From NCBI GenBank assembly GCA_025331565.1, contig JAFREQ010000015.1:5146001-5210000 (forward strand): DNA of 64,000 nt, in the 5' to 3' direction. The stretch is from Holacanthus passer (taxonomy: Eukaryota > Chordata > Actinopteri > Pomacanthidae). A program made the translations under genes and the position numbers. The notes under the pieces were generated by a model. It ran no database searches. It had not been told where the DNA came from and was given only the letters and a program-made list of their open reading frames with translations. Shown in pieces: positions 48,936-60,732 of the stretch (positions are counted from its first letter, which is position 1; each line of letters opens with the position of its first letter).

Positions 48936-49261
48936 CCAACCTAGCATTAGAACACTGACTATGAAATTAACTAAATAATACTCGTGTAGACTCACACAAA
49001 TGCATCTATGTATAGACGCACACAGACACACTTTTCATTAATTCCTGACCAGCTACTGTGAGCCCTGGACAGCCCTGGGACATGCTGTTACTGAGATGCA
49101 GAGAGACTGCCAATGGTTGGTCTAAACTGAGACTGTGCTTCACTGCTTCACAGCAGCCTCCGGTCAAGTGTGTGTCAATACTCAGACAATGCTACATTAG
49201 AGCTTTGTTTGACCAGAGGGCTTTTAAATTTAGCCTGGTGTGTACATTTGCATAAACACAG

Positions 49262-49311
49262 GTGTGTGTGTGTGTGTGTTTGTGTGTGTGCGTGTGTGCG
49301 TGTGTGCGTGT
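49262..49311. repeat. (TG)n microsatellite, imperfect
   Basis: TG array with one TT and three CG interruptions; alternating purine-pyrimidine almost throughout. Confidence 0.96.
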
Positions 49312-50500
49312 AGTGCCCTTGTATCTTTAAGTTTGTACACGTATCACTGACTGCGAGCATGTGGATGTCAGGCTATCTCTCTGCTCACATCCTCCTCCTT
49401 GTTTTTCTCATTAGTAAAAGCGGACCTTGTTCGTCATTATGCCGTGATGGTCGGTTCCCACTGTGCAAATGTCACTAGAGTCCTCTCTCTGTGTCACCTC
49501 TGTCTGCTTCCTGCTGTCCCCTCTGACACCTCCGGGACCCTCCCTGCCCTTTTTCTGACAGGGAACCCTGGTGATTACGCACACGTACGCACACACATTG
49601 GATTGCAAACGGTAGCACAGCAGAAACTGACAGAAACGTCCACAGACAGAGACATACACATTACCATAATAGATGACACCTATTATAAGATGTAGCATAT
49701 TGTTCCACTGGTTATACAAAGTACAAATGCACTGTACGTTCCCTACTGTGTGATAACAGATAATAATGATACTAATAATACACAGTCAGTATTGTGCTGT
49801 CTTTAATCTAAGCTCCCTTTCACAACACTTACCTCTGCATTACAGTACCACTCACATTGTTATGAACACAACAAACACATGATTCAGTATGAAACACTGC
49901 TTTCTGGCCTGACAGATGCATTTAAGACGTCGGCGTCACCAGAGGAAGAGCTATACGAGCTCCGTTAGTTACATCGTAAAGACATGCTATGTAATTTAGA
50001 TTCTCTCTGTGCCACTTTGATATCCTTCTCGTTTGCATTCTGCATGATAATCATTTAGATGCTTTTTAGCTGGATAAGCACCGTATGGACATGGATTTCT
50101 AAATGCTCTTTCAATTTAAAGAAAATACTTAAACACGTGTGCGTAAGCTGTTGCCATAATGTTCCTATTGGGTTATTAGTTTATTTGGACATCAGAGAAA
50201 ATGCAGGGTAAAATGCTTCATCCAGAAATAATTTTGACTATGATTTTGGAGGCATGAATTAAAAATTATGAGTCTTCAGCTAAAGGATGTAAGTAATTAG
50301 GCAAGGAAGAAAAAGGGAAGGACAGACAGAAAGAAGATTGAATCATAGAGAGCAACAAAACTGACACACCATTCAGCTGGTTTGTGTAAGTGAACAACCC
50401 TAAAGGTAAAAGAAGAGTTTGTAGCATGTTATATCGTTGGAAAATGTAGATGCAGTTACCTTTTCTTACTGCTGTGTACTGTGCTTACTTCGGATGTCAG
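49312..50500. other. Non-coding stretch, no gene seen
   Basis: Unique DNA. A short open stretch ending near 49967 translates as an acidic peptide, but it is about 30 codons and unsupported. Nothing else recognised. Confidence 0.5.
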
Positions 50501-50645
50501 GTTTATTTGTATAGCCCTTCACTGTGCTACCAGGCTCCAGGAGCTTCATAACAACGCCCACCGTCTGATAACAGTAAATGAAAATGGCACTACTGATGCA
50601 ATGACAACAAGGAAAAAACTCCCACGACAAGTTCGGTAGGAAACA
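50501..50645 (+). repeat. Diverged fish repeat ('tttatttgtatagccc' family)
   Basis: Opens gtttatttgtatagccc and later carries 'aaggaaaaaactccca' and 'ggtaggaaac', the order seen in a common fish repeat (TTTATTTGTATAGCCC ... AAGGAAAAACTCCC ... GGAAGAAACCTC). The middle is poorly conserved. Confidence 0.55.
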
Positions 50646-52706
50646 GATCCTGCTCTCTGATCTTCATGTGGAGAGAAGAAAGAGAGAGCTCCTTTGATTG
50701 TGAGGCTGAAGTTTTGATACATTCATAAAGGTGCGGAGGAAATGCTGAAAGAAAAGTGGTTAATGTAGCAAGCACTTAGATATATATATAGATTAACATA
50801 CATTTATGTCTCAGCAAGTCATTTCATTTATGCAAAACCATAACAAGGCACCGTTCTTCCAATTAGATTTGATAGAAGAATTAGATAAGCAAATTTGCTA
50901 TTTTCATTCTAACATTGTTCATATAGCAGCAGTCTTTTGCTGCTGAGAGTAAGCAGGAGATACGAGTATATTTTCAAAATGGATATTTTTTTCCCTCTGT
51001 TTAAAAAAGGATTCTGTCCACATGACTGTTTTACAAAATATATTTGTGCATAAGGGAATGCAAAAATGATTCCAAATGAAGAGTATTCTGAGCATGCAAA
51101 GTGAGCTTATTCCCCTTACACAAACAATGTAGCAAATTTATTAGGAGTTATTTAACACTTTTCTTGTACATGGCATAATAGCGTAATGCTTACCAGTCCG
51201 CCATTGTTGTTCTTTCAGACACATTCTCATTATACAAAGCAACAATGGGCATGCATGAATTGAGGTGATGAGCTTTGAAAAATCTCCTCTTTAGTGGCCT
51301 AAAATGCTGTCTGCATGTGGACGAGAGGCCAAAACGTAAAGGAAAATGCTCGCTTTGCAAAATACCCACATATGTGTGCACAAGGCCTCAGAGAGTTGAT
51401 CAAAGCCTGGCTGCTGGGCATCATGCCCTGGCAGTAGTCTGGTTCTTGTCTTCCATCTTGTTCACCTCGGCAGCAAAGCAGCTGCTCAGAGCGGAGTACA
51501 GAAGACAAGAGAGCTGTGGGGGGAAACCTTGCTCAGAGCGTTTGGAGCCGCAGCAGAGTGCAGTTCAGCCGGAGTGAAGATTTAGATATCAGCTGCTGAA
51601 GAGTTCATTGAGAGAAGAAATGATCCGAGGCTGAAAAAGAAATGACTGAATTGATTCTGTATTCTTCTAAGTACTTTTAAAACCCTACCTCTTAATGTCT
51701 GTTAACAGCACAATGTCGCTTATGTATATGAATAATAAGAGAATTTGTAAACAAAAACATTTAATTCATATGCTGACCACCACAACAGATAGAAGATAAC
51801 CAAGTTTCTTCCTAGCATGTGGTTGTATGTGTAATTGATTAAAGCTTCTCGTACAAGTAACAATAGATAATTTAATGATGATATAAGCTGGATATATGAT
51901 TTTAAACTCTATACAGCTGAGAGCTTACTTATAGTTGCATTCATTAATATTTTTCATCAATGGTTTGAATGAGGACCTCTTATGTGTTACAGCTGTTACA
52001 GTTAGAGAATGATTGTGTTCCTGTTATAGGCCACCAGCATTTCTTCACTCCACCACCAACATTTGCCTTCATTGTAAAGAAATCTTTATCTACAAAAAGA
52101 AAATAACAGATGTTGACTGGGCCCATTCATAGAGACATGCCTCACCAGAACAGCTGAGTGTGGAAGAAAGGGAAAAGTGGATACAAACATTAACACTAAA
52201 CAAGTTATTGATTCCACTCAGAAGGATACACTGATGATCTTACAATAATGATATGAAAATCAATAGTTCTTATAGTCTTTTATTAGGTTTTTGGAATGTG
52301 TAGCCATGGGTATTGTTGTGTATTATCTATGACAATAACCACCAAATTATGTCATCACTAGCAATGATGACTGTGTCAGAATCTGTTGCCCTCAACTATA
52401 AAAGGATAAAAAGAAAGAATGCAATAATTGCTGGTGGTGTGTTGGGGGTCAATTATACTTTGAACGGTGAACATAAAGAACGACAAAAGAGTGAGCTCTA
52501 GGTGTGTTTAATGGTGTAGTAACCTTTCACCTCCAGGCAATTATGAATTTCCCTGCCATGTTTAATCAATGCTATCGATCAATGTCGTTAGGTTGGTATT
52601 AATTGGACTTGCCAAAAGGTATAATCCCGGTCACTGTGTGAGGTTATCATCAGGGATCAGAGCTGAATGGTAATGAATGGTATGGGCACAGGAGATAATG
52701 CCAGAG

Positions 52707-52708
<2 letters not shown>
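50646..52708. other. Non-coding stretch, no gene seen
   Basis: AT-rich, with a TATATATATA word at 50772-50782. The interval 51280-51600 is GC-balanced and open on plus for about 100 codons without an initiating ATG or a recognisable domain; it could be transcribed, but I have no specific evidence. A possible CUT-site cluster at 52565-52584 is listed separately. Confidence 0.45.
52500..52680. promoter_or_regulatory. Candidate conserved element with ONECUT/CUX-like cluster (unverified)
   Basis: ATCAATG occurs at 52565-52571 and 52578-52584, and ATCGAT at 52574-52579 overlaps the second copy. ATCAAT and ATCGAT are cores of CUT-homeodomain (ONECUT, CUX) sites. The surrounding sequence is repeat-free and contains further TAATT words. 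Confidence 0.25.

Positions 52709-52745
<37 letters not shown>
52709..52745. repeat. (TG)n microsatellite, about 18 units
   Basis: Uninterrupted TG array. Confidence 0.97.
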
Positions 52746-52746
<1 letters not shown>

Positions 52747-52860
52747 TACATTGTGGGAAGTCTGTGTAGAATTTTAATGTCACCACGTACTGCGGATTAC
52801 ACTTTTGTTCACAAACACAATATATCCTCTTCACGCTTTCTCTTTCTGTTTTCTCGTCTT

Positions 52861-52990
52861 TGAGTGTGTGTATGTGCGGGTACTTGTAGTAATCACCTTG
52901 TGGGGACAATAATCTGTTCACGCAGTCACATTGAGGAGCATTTCATTTGGGGACTAAAAGCTGGTCCTCACAAGATAAACCACTGCATTT
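52861..52990 (+). repeat. TG-flanked fish repeat ('ttgtggggacaataatctg')
   Basis: After a TG-rich edge it reads 'tacttgtagtaatcaccttg', 'tggggacaataatctgttca', 'cgcagtcacattgaggagca', 'tttggggactaaaagctggt', 'cctcacaagataaacca'. Repeated 'tggggac/ggtcctcac' words are typical of the group of fish repeats that also includes the telomere-like elements. It is a separate family or a divergent relative. Confidence 0.55.
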
Positions 52991-53015
52991 TCCAGTTAAC
53001 ATTTGGTATTTAGTT

Positions 53016-53350
53016 AAAGCTGCTATAACCAGTATTTCTATATTAACAATGGCTCACATGATGACTTATATGTGAAAGGAGTTGCTCATAGGTCTGAAAC
53101 CACAATATATTGTCACCCAACTCAGCACTTACCTACAGCTATATGGAACATTTTAGCATCTTTCAGCTCATTGTTTTGGTTTGTAAGTCCACAACTTTAC
53201 TGTTCTGATTAATTCTCACCGCTCTTATCAGTGTTGTCTTCAGCATCTCTCTATTATTCATATATATATGATAACTTAAAATGTGATACTATGCCAATGC
53301 TCACAGTGCTCACAGCTTATTTTTGCTGCCCCCAAGTGGCTAATTGCAGG
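53016..53350 (+). repeat. Probable fish dispersed repeat ('agctcattgttttggtttg')
   Basis: Pieces include 'aaagctgctataaccagtat', 'gaaaggagttgctcatagg', 'tttcagctcattgttttggt', 'cacaactttactgttctgat' and a late 'gctgcccccaagtggctaa'. I recall this order from fish genomes, but cannot name the family or verify the ends. Confidence 0.45.
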
Positions 53351-53476
53351 TTCAAGGTCAGGCTTACAATTTTCAGGTAATGGAAAAAAGGTTGTAGTCA
53401 ATGTTAGAGAAGACTCCAAGGACTGAGAGTAAGTCATTGCAATGTCCCAAGTGTCAGAAACACTTGTGAAAAGTGT

Positions 53477-53503
53477 TGTGTGTGTGTGTGTGTGTGTGTG
53501 TGT
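53477..53503. repeat. (TG)n microsatellite
   Basis: About 13 TG units. Confidence 0.97.
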
Positions 53504-53998
53504 TTCTATGAGAGTGTGCAGGACAATAATGTACACAGCCATACATCTATATGAGTGTTGATTGTGTGCACCTATGGCTTCAGCAGGGGGATTTATTGAC
53601 CACATACACACACACAGTGCAACACACACAGGGAGAAAAGGGAGAGAGAAACATGCACACACACATTGATTTTTTTTAGTTGTTAGTCAGGGATTGATTA
53701 AACATATCAAGCTGTCTTTAAATGACAGACATCTTATAGCTGAAAGGCTTATAGCTTATAGGCTGAAAAATGAGATAATTGCTTCCTTTTGCTTCCTTTG
53801 CGCGAGAGAACATTGCCGGTGTTTTTGTAGTTTTAGCTGTTAGATGATCCACATGTTGAGCCAAAGCTTATATTCGTACACTTCTGTCATTTTATTGAAT
53901 TAATTGTCATGAGAACCATTTCATCTTCAGGCGTTGGTGTTGCACACACACAAGACAAATCTCTCTCTCTGTTCTCCTTGCTCTTGTTGGCTCATAAA

Positions 53999-54023
53999 AC
54001 ACACACACACACACACACACACA
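53999..54023. repeat. (CA)n microsatellite
   Basis: About 12 CA units. Confidence 0.97.
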
Positions 54024-57000
54024 TACAATATATGCACACAAAGTAGCACGTACATGACTGAAATTCGATCAGGTGTCCTCAAACCCCAGCTTCAGCTGCG
54101 GGGCCCTAAAATCAGCTCTAACCATCCATCATGCTTTATAGCACATCACACATTACGGCTTGACAACAGACAGAGACGGAGAGAAGGAGGGAAATTGTGA
54201 GACGGCTATAGAGGGAGGGAGGGTATTAAAAAGAGCAAAACAGCAAGGGAGAGAGAGGGAGGAGAGGTGGAGGGAGTGTGAGAGAAAAAAAACGAGGGGG
54301 GAAAAAAGCATCAACCTTTTCTAATCAATATCCATTTCCCGGGGCTGTCATGTTGTTGCGAGAGTGGCTGTTGCATTACCAAACAGAGAACGTCTGATCC
54401 TAAATAAAATATCACCTTCAATCCAAACCATCCCATTCATCTTCATTTAACAAACGCTCAGCTTTTGGCAATACCTTTTATGCACCCTCTTTGCCATAGT
54501 CAGAATGAATATGTCAGAATGACAGGGCCTGGCACCTGCATGCGGGAGCATTTCTCCACACGAGACAGTCGACTGTTTGTGGCATTGTTGCACTACACAA
54601 TTCAGACGGGTGAATCTGTAGGGACGGATTGCAACGTGCGATTGAATTTACGGTTTATGACTCATGAGCTTACAAGAGGGGTTTTTTTTTGGAATACATG
54701 ACTATGAAATTAAATCCAAAGAAGTGTGTCTTGTGAAGTTTTTTTTTTTTTTATGCAGAGCTTTCCAGAGAGTGGGAGTATGCTGAGAGATGTGCTGAAG
54801 TATGTGCATATGTACTTTAAGTGTCCCACTGAAGCAAAATCAGCTTAAAAATCAGTTTATCCGTACGGCGGCGTATGAGTCTGTTTGTGCATATCCACTC
54901 CTTTAAATAAGTCTAGACTGACAGCTGACCTTATCAGCAGAAAGCAGGACCTAATTTGCGTGATGATAAGTCTGAGAAAAACATGTGAACGCACAAATTG
55001 GCTCTGCTCTCTTCCCCTCTCTTCACCCCTACTGCTCTCCGTTCTTCCTCCTTTCTCTGTCTGTCATGAGCCCGTGGACGGAGTTAAGTAAATCATCTGA
55101 CTGTGTATCTAATCAAAAAAGAACAGTGTAATGTCATTACTGACGTACTGCTGGTTTCTCACGAGCTCTCTATCAATGGACTCTTAGTTTTCTGAGTGTG
55201 TGAGAAAGGTGAAGGAACGATGGTGGAAGATAGCATTGGCTCGCCTCCCTTAATGTACGTCCGGTGTACACAATTCTTCCTCTCTGTTTTTGGCCTCCTG
55301 ACTGGACTAGATGGATCTGAAAATGCCGACCATGCATTTTAGTGTGTGAGGAAAATGGAGCTTTTGGAAAATGATGACATGAGCCTCTTCCTGATAACTC
55401 ATTTTAAATGTCAACATGACCAACAAAACCCAGCTGTTGTCATTACCTGCATTCATCTAAGAAGAGGTTGCGATTATAAAATGTCTCAATAGTGCCAAAT
55501 TCTCAATTCACTTGTGCTCTTTTGTGTATTTTTCTGTTGTCAGGAAATTGAACAAGCATGAAATAGTGATGTGGTTGAGGCTCCCTAATGGCACCTATTA
55601 ACCATCACTGTAAGCGTATTCATGTGCTGAGACATCAGTCAAATCTGCACCAAATCACGATTTTATGCTTGTTAATTGTTTGACAACAGAAACATATGTA
55701 AAATCACAACTACCTTACGAGTTTGGCTCCTTTAAGACATTGTATGAGTTATCATGTGTAGCAGGAGGGGACCGAATGGGGATTTAAGGACTGTGTCTGT
55801 TCCACTCCAGATGTTGGCTGCGATAAACACTGTCGTTTGTCAGCCTGAAAGAGGGGCTTCAACTGCTTAGCTCCTATTGTTTAGGTGTTCAAAGTTTATG
55901 TTGATCTTTGCTTTGTAGATGGAGATCATTAGCACAAAGACCTGAAAACGCTTGTGTGGATGCACGTCGTTTTCACGCGGGAACTGTGTTTTCAGATGGC
56001 GTGTGCACATAGAGAAAGAAAGAAAAGAGAAGAAAAGCGGTTGTGTGGGAAAGGTCTCGTGTCATTTCATTTGTCTGTCTTTGCCCTCTCCTCCTCTCTC
56101 ATGGCATCCTGTCGCTCTGTGCTCTGATCTGTGGAGCCGTGACAGGAGCGTGTTCCTCAGAGCCGCATCTCCACTTCAAACACTGAGGTAAATGACCCGC
56201 TACAGCACGGGAGGCTAGCACACAGGATTATATGCATGTAGACACACACATGCACACACACACACAAGCACACACACAGCTATATGAGTGCTCGGGATGT
56301 CTTAACTTGTCCTTTGGGTCTGCCTGAGATGTCATCTCCTCCAGCAGCTGCTAACAGTCCATTTCAGCCTCTAACCCTGCCTGGGGCCAGAGCCTTACAG
56401 TGGAGTACTAATGATGTCTCTGCTTCGGTCTGTCCCTCCTCCTCCATCCGTCTGTCTTTCACACATTTCACATTTCTCACCACCCCTATTACTATATCTC
56501 CCTCATTTACTGCACTGTCTGTCCTTTTCATTACATCTCTGTTTATAATCGCGCTGGTCGGTACCTGCACCTGTTAAGTATTCTTGCTTGCGAGCGTGTC
56601 TATAATTGTGCGCATGGCTGTGCATTTGCAGCCGAGCACATCTTTGTAAACCCAGCGTCCATTAACATTGTGTTTACTGTCTCTGTATCATTAAGAACTG
56701 CGGACGTGTGTCCTAGTAAAAGACTAGGACATAAACTGAAGTGATGTAGCTACGGTCAGACTCACATTATTCTCTGTTCTATTTCCATGGCTGCCTGGGA
56801 GCCTAAAAGCCTTCATAAATTACATTGTTATTTGGGTCAAACCTCCGTTAGTAAGCACAAGGCTGATTTAGAGCCTCAACTGCTTACCCTTAGCTCTGTA
56901 TTTATGCTTTATACGTGTGTGCACGTAACCACACACACGCACAAACAAATGCTCTGCTGTAATGGCATAAACAATAAACATTCATTCATATCACACAGAG

Positions 57001-57173
57001 TATGACAAAAATATAGACGGAGAGAAAGGCTTGAAAGTTTTTTTTGTTTTTTTTTCTGAATAGACCACAAGTAGAGTTTGAGTCAGCACTTGCATACTGT
57101 TTTAGTAACCCCTCTTGTGTGGTCAAACATCAACTATCGCAGTATGTGCACGTACTGCATGTGGTTATGGAAA
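54024..57173. other. Non-coding stretch, no gene seen
   Basis: Purine-rich plus strand at 54171-54306 with GGGAGGGAGGG at about 54213-54223. A T14 run lies at 54739-54752, and pyrimidine-rich patches at 55010-55060 and 56065-56105. A T8-G-T9 run is at 57038-57055. No exon recognised. Confidence 0.5.
54171..54306. repeat. GGGA-rich purine tract
   Basis: Strongly purine-biased with GAGGGAGGGAGGG, GAGAGAGGGAGG and a final GAGGGGGG. Homopurine runs of this sort are triplex- and possibly quadruplex-capable. Confidence 0.75.
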
Positions 57174-57197
57174 GTGTGTGTGTGTGTGCGCGCGCGC
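57174..57197. repeat. (TG)n(CG)n alternating tract, Z-DNA candidate
   Basis: GTGTGTGTGTGTGCGCGCGC followed by GCA: a perfect alternating purine-pyrimidine run whose right third is CG dinucleotides, the sequence class with the highest Z-DNA propensity. Confidence 0.85.
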
Positions 57198-57612
57198 AAA
57201 TGCTGGTGTATCTCCAACGTTGCTGTTAGTTTTCCAAGACATTTTACAAACCATGTGATTGTGGTTTTACACTACAAAAACCCACCAACTGTTTTTTCTC
57301 TTAAACTTGTAATTTGACTGTCTTGCTGGTTTTCCCTGTGCACTTCCAATGTTTATTTTCTTCACTTCTCCCCAAGTAAGTCTAACTACTGTGTTTGTGC
57401 ACACAGTTGCTACATGACAGGTTTAATTTAGTTCATTTCCAAAACGATCTGTATAAAGTTAAGTTTCATCACCTGAAAATAAGATGTCAATATGTCTAAA
57501 AAAACCCAAATGAAAATACTTTCAAACTTGTAAGTTTTCTGTTGAAAACTTTGAGGTAACTTTAGTTATTGGAACACATGGTCCTGTATGCAGTAGAGCA
57601 ATGCACTATATG
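57198..57612. other. AT-rich non-coding stretch
   Basis: No repeat family or gene recognised. Short A-rich and T-rich words only. Confidence 0.5.
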
Positions 57613-57861
57613 AAAACAAGACTACAGCCATGCTTGCATCTCTGTGAGGATTCATTAGTATAGTGTCATCAGTGTAATGTTTATCTTCACCAATTGTGTT
57701 TGGCGTGTTAGCATGCTCAATTAGCAGTAAACACAAAGTACAGCTGAGGTTGATGAGAATGTCATTCGTTTAATATTTTGACCCGATGATGACTCTAGTG
57801 GAAAAGTCAGGTTATATATAGAATATTTCAGTCTGGACCAGAATGATGATCTGACCAACTA
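57613..57861 (-). repeat. Percomorph dispersed repeat ('gttagcatgctgac' family), reverse copy
   Basis: The reverse complement of this interval carries 'ggtccagactgaaatattc', 'cctgacttttccactagag', 'catcaacctcagctgtactt', 'gcatgctaacacgcc', 'cctcacagagatgcaagcat' and 'ggctgtagtcttgtt'. These correspond in order to blocks of the plus-strand copy at 1663-2158. About half the length is missing from the middle. Confidence 0.75.
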
Positions 57862-59114
57862 GCTAATATAATAATATTAATAATACTCTGCAGCCCTGAG
57901 GTATGAAAATCTTTCAGAAATTAAGAGAAGCTTCATAATTGTCACATTTAAAGAGTTTTTTTGTTCTTTCTTAACCAATATTTAAATGTTTTTCACCTAA
58001 AGACAAATGTAATCATTTTCTAGGTCCTGAGGTGACCAAAATGGATTATTAATGGATTAAAATGAAAAGTCATTTTGGAATAAAAATCAACAGTAAATGA
58101 ACAACTGAACTAAATAGCTGAAGTCCAGATGTGTGTGCCTCAGATGGTCCAATAGAAATGCATGTGAAAAGCCAAACGTCTCGATTAGGTTATTGACCCT
58201 TGACCACCAAAAATCCTTCTCATCAACTTCAACTCATTGACCGGCCTGTCACACAAGCTGGTCGATCCCTCATTTTGTCCTCCTCTAATTCTTTTGTTTT
58301 CAGAGGAAGGCCGGTGCTGTCCACTCTTACATCATTTTGATGCACTCTGAATTCTTTCCGTTTCTTTGCATAATGAAAACCTTCCTCACTCGTACCCTGT
58401 AATTTCACAAACACGCCTAGGCACAGATACACAACCAACAGCACCACTTACCCATGCCTTTTCTCTTATGCCACGAGTCAAATCCCCAGAGGCCGCACCA
58501 ATCGATGCCAAGTAGACATGCCCACTTGTCAATGGCAACCATTATGTTGATGACAAACAGGCTGGAGAAGAGGAGAAATAGATGCGGGAGGGAAGGTAGC
58601 ATTGAAGAAAAGGTGGAGTAAAAAGAAGACCAGGACGACTCTATGTGCCTGATTTATTAGCTGTGGAGCCATTCCTACTATTTCATTTAAAAAATGTTTT
58701 CACTTACAGTGGCACAGTTTTTCTAAGTTTAATGATGCTCTACTGAGCCCTTCAGTTTGAAACCATTCCAACCCACCACTACTGTTCTGTTCTTTCCATT
58801 CACAACTCTGGAAAGAAATGAAGAGACCACCCCATATGTTTGGAATATCTTCTAAAAACATAGTGGCCTACAAAATCTTATTGGATGCAACAAAGCTGTG
58901 ATGAGGGAAAAAATGGGGCTTTCTCCCAAAGATAATGATACAAACATGTTTTATGGGTTTGATATTTAATTTGCATTTTCATTATACAGAAAAAGTGTGC
59001 TATGTATTTCTGAATTCAGAAAGAGGATGTTGACTTTCGAAATAGTAAAAAACAATCTCAGGTTACATTTCACCTTGACAAGCTCTTAAATTCTGCACCA
59101 GCACCTTAGTTTTT
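57862..59114. other. Non-coding stretch; weak repeat hint near 58.8 kb
   Basis: AT-rich. 'acaactctggaaagaaatga' then 'agagaccacc' at 58801-58830 resembles the start of a fish repeat (CTCTGGAAAAAATTAAGAGACCACT), but the following sequence does not let me define an element. No gene. Confidence 0.4.
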
Positions 59115-59336
59115 GGCTGTGTCTCGGCAGGTAGAGCGGGTTGTCCATCAACTGCAAGGATGCTGGTTTGATTCTCAACTTCTCCTGTCCACATGTTGAA
59201 GTGTCCTTGAACAAGAGACTAAGCCTCAGTTTCTGCTGATGGTTAGGCATCAATGTCTCTGGGTGTGTGTGTGTGTGTGTGTGTGAATGAGAAACATATT
59301 GTAAAGCACTATATAAAAGCATTCCATGCAGCATTT
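59115..59336 (+). mobile_element. tRNA-derived SINE (fish type)
   Basis: The head reads ggctgtgtctcggcaggtag then agc, a decayed tRNA 5' part with A-box-like TCTCGGCAGG. A B-box-like ggtttgattct follows at 59164-59174, within range for an internal RNA polymerase III promoter. Then come 'tgtccacatgttgaagtgtc', 'cttgaacaagagactaagcc' and 'gctgatggttaggcat'. A (GT)n array sits at 59262-59285. The end is 'tgtaaagcactatataaaag'. The block order matches a widespread fish SINE I know by pattern. No flanking target-site duplication was identified. Confidence 0.72.
59262..59285. repeat. (GT)n microsatellite inside the SINE
   Basis: About 12 GT units in the position where this SINE family normally has a 'gtgtgaatgtgtgtgaat' stretch; probably grown from it by slippage. 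Confidence 0.95.
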
Positions 59337-60732
59337 ACAACTTCCAAGTATTTTTAATACAAAAAGATTTGTTTGTCTATAACAATGGCATTTTTTTTTC
59401 TACTATCAATCAAAACCATATGGCATTGAATACACTAGACCTCTATTTATGCCTGCAGCGGTTGTGCTACTGCAAAAGGTGTTGTGAATGCAGCCTTCGT
59501 GTCCTCTTCAGATGTGAAACAAAGCAAGAGAAGAGCAGCAGATGATGAAGAGAAAGAATAGGATGATGAAAGGGGCACGAGCATGCCGGCCAATGCAGAG
59601 TAGAACCATATTGTTTTGCTGCTTTGATGTTACAGAAAATGGCGGATGTCAACCAGGGAGGCCTGTATTTTCACCAGCCAGCACATTACGTAGCACCCTG
59701 AAATAACCACATTTCTGATGGGCTACATAATGTCGATATTTAGCCACAGGCTCCTGAACTTCTACACCTCCATTTGCTTTAGAAAACATTTCCTATGGAT
59801 CTACTGACACTAAAACAGCTTCCCCTGGCTCAGCCTCAGCTCGTAGAGAGGGGTTTCTGTGGTTCCTGTGCTCTTCCCCCTAACATCAAAGCTTGATTGA
59901 TGGCACTTGAAGAGCTGTGTTTGATTATACAGGATAGGAAACACACGTAAACACATGGTGTGTACAAAAGAACGTTCATGTCTCTCACACATGCACGGGC
60001 AACACACACAGGAAATCGTGCATTGTCCCGTAATCAGCTGTCACAGGGTTCATTATGGGATTCACACAAGGGCAGAACGAGGCCTGTACATTATTGCGAA
60101 GGAAGACGTTAACAATGTGTTTACACTTAAATAAATAAGACTTCTATAGACGCTGTCACCCCACATGAGTTACTTATTCCTGGTATAGATACGCAGCCTG
60201 TGTGTGTCTGTTTGTGTAATTTATAGAGCAACAGATGTGGTCCTGCTACGTTTGCTTCTAAATTTAGATCTTCATCTTTCCTCCGTCGATAGAAAGCACG
60301 ATTTGAATGAGAGCGAGTTTGTCTTTGGTCAGAGTCCCTCTTAAGTCATCCAATAGCAGTTCAGCATGTCATGTCTGTCAGGCATTATACAGTGATTTCC
60401 ACATCTGTGAGGGATTATGTGGTCAATATTATCTCAGTCCCTCCAAACCCTTTCCAAGTTTTTCTTCACCTTTTTTTTTTTCTAACTCAAACACTATTTA
60501 CTCTCCTCTCCTCTTATTCTGTTCATCCTCTATCTGCTTCTGCTCCATTTCAAAATCTGTTACTGATTTTAGGCGGTGACAGCTGTCCAATACAGGCAGG
60601 ATTCTTGCTGATTCTATTTCTCTGGTTACCTATTTGACTTGGGTCAAACACTATTTGGAAATACTTCAGTTTTTAGCATATTTGGAGCCCGTAACCATGG
60701 TTAGATTGTGAGACAGGGGGATCCTATATGCA
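59337..60732. other. Non-coding stretch, no gene seen
   Basis: Unique DNA with a pyrimidine-rich patch at 60440-60560 including a T-run at about 60471-60481. No gene. Confidence 0.5.

Larger units (their letters stand above)
46148..49261. other. Non-coding stretch with candidate conserved element
   Basis: Purine-rich plus-strand patches at 46930-47100, 47400-47560 and 48110-48260. The candidate CNE at 47600-48080 lies among them. The small repeat fragment at 48901-48935 is listed separately. No recognisable gene. Confidence 0.5.

Noticed and set aside
49862..49967. Short ATG frame ending in an acidic peptide
   Set aside because: About 30 codons only, without a conserved motif. Chance frames of this length are expected.
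51275..51577. 100-codon frame in a GC-balanced patch, considered as a 5' exon or promoter
   Set aside because: No ATG start, no CpG enrichment and no recognisable protein; nothing specific supports a transcription start.
58797..59050. Fish repeat suggested by 'ctctggaaagaaatgaagagaccacc'
   Set aside because: Only the first 30 bases resemble the family; the rest could not be matched, so it is mentioned only as a hint.
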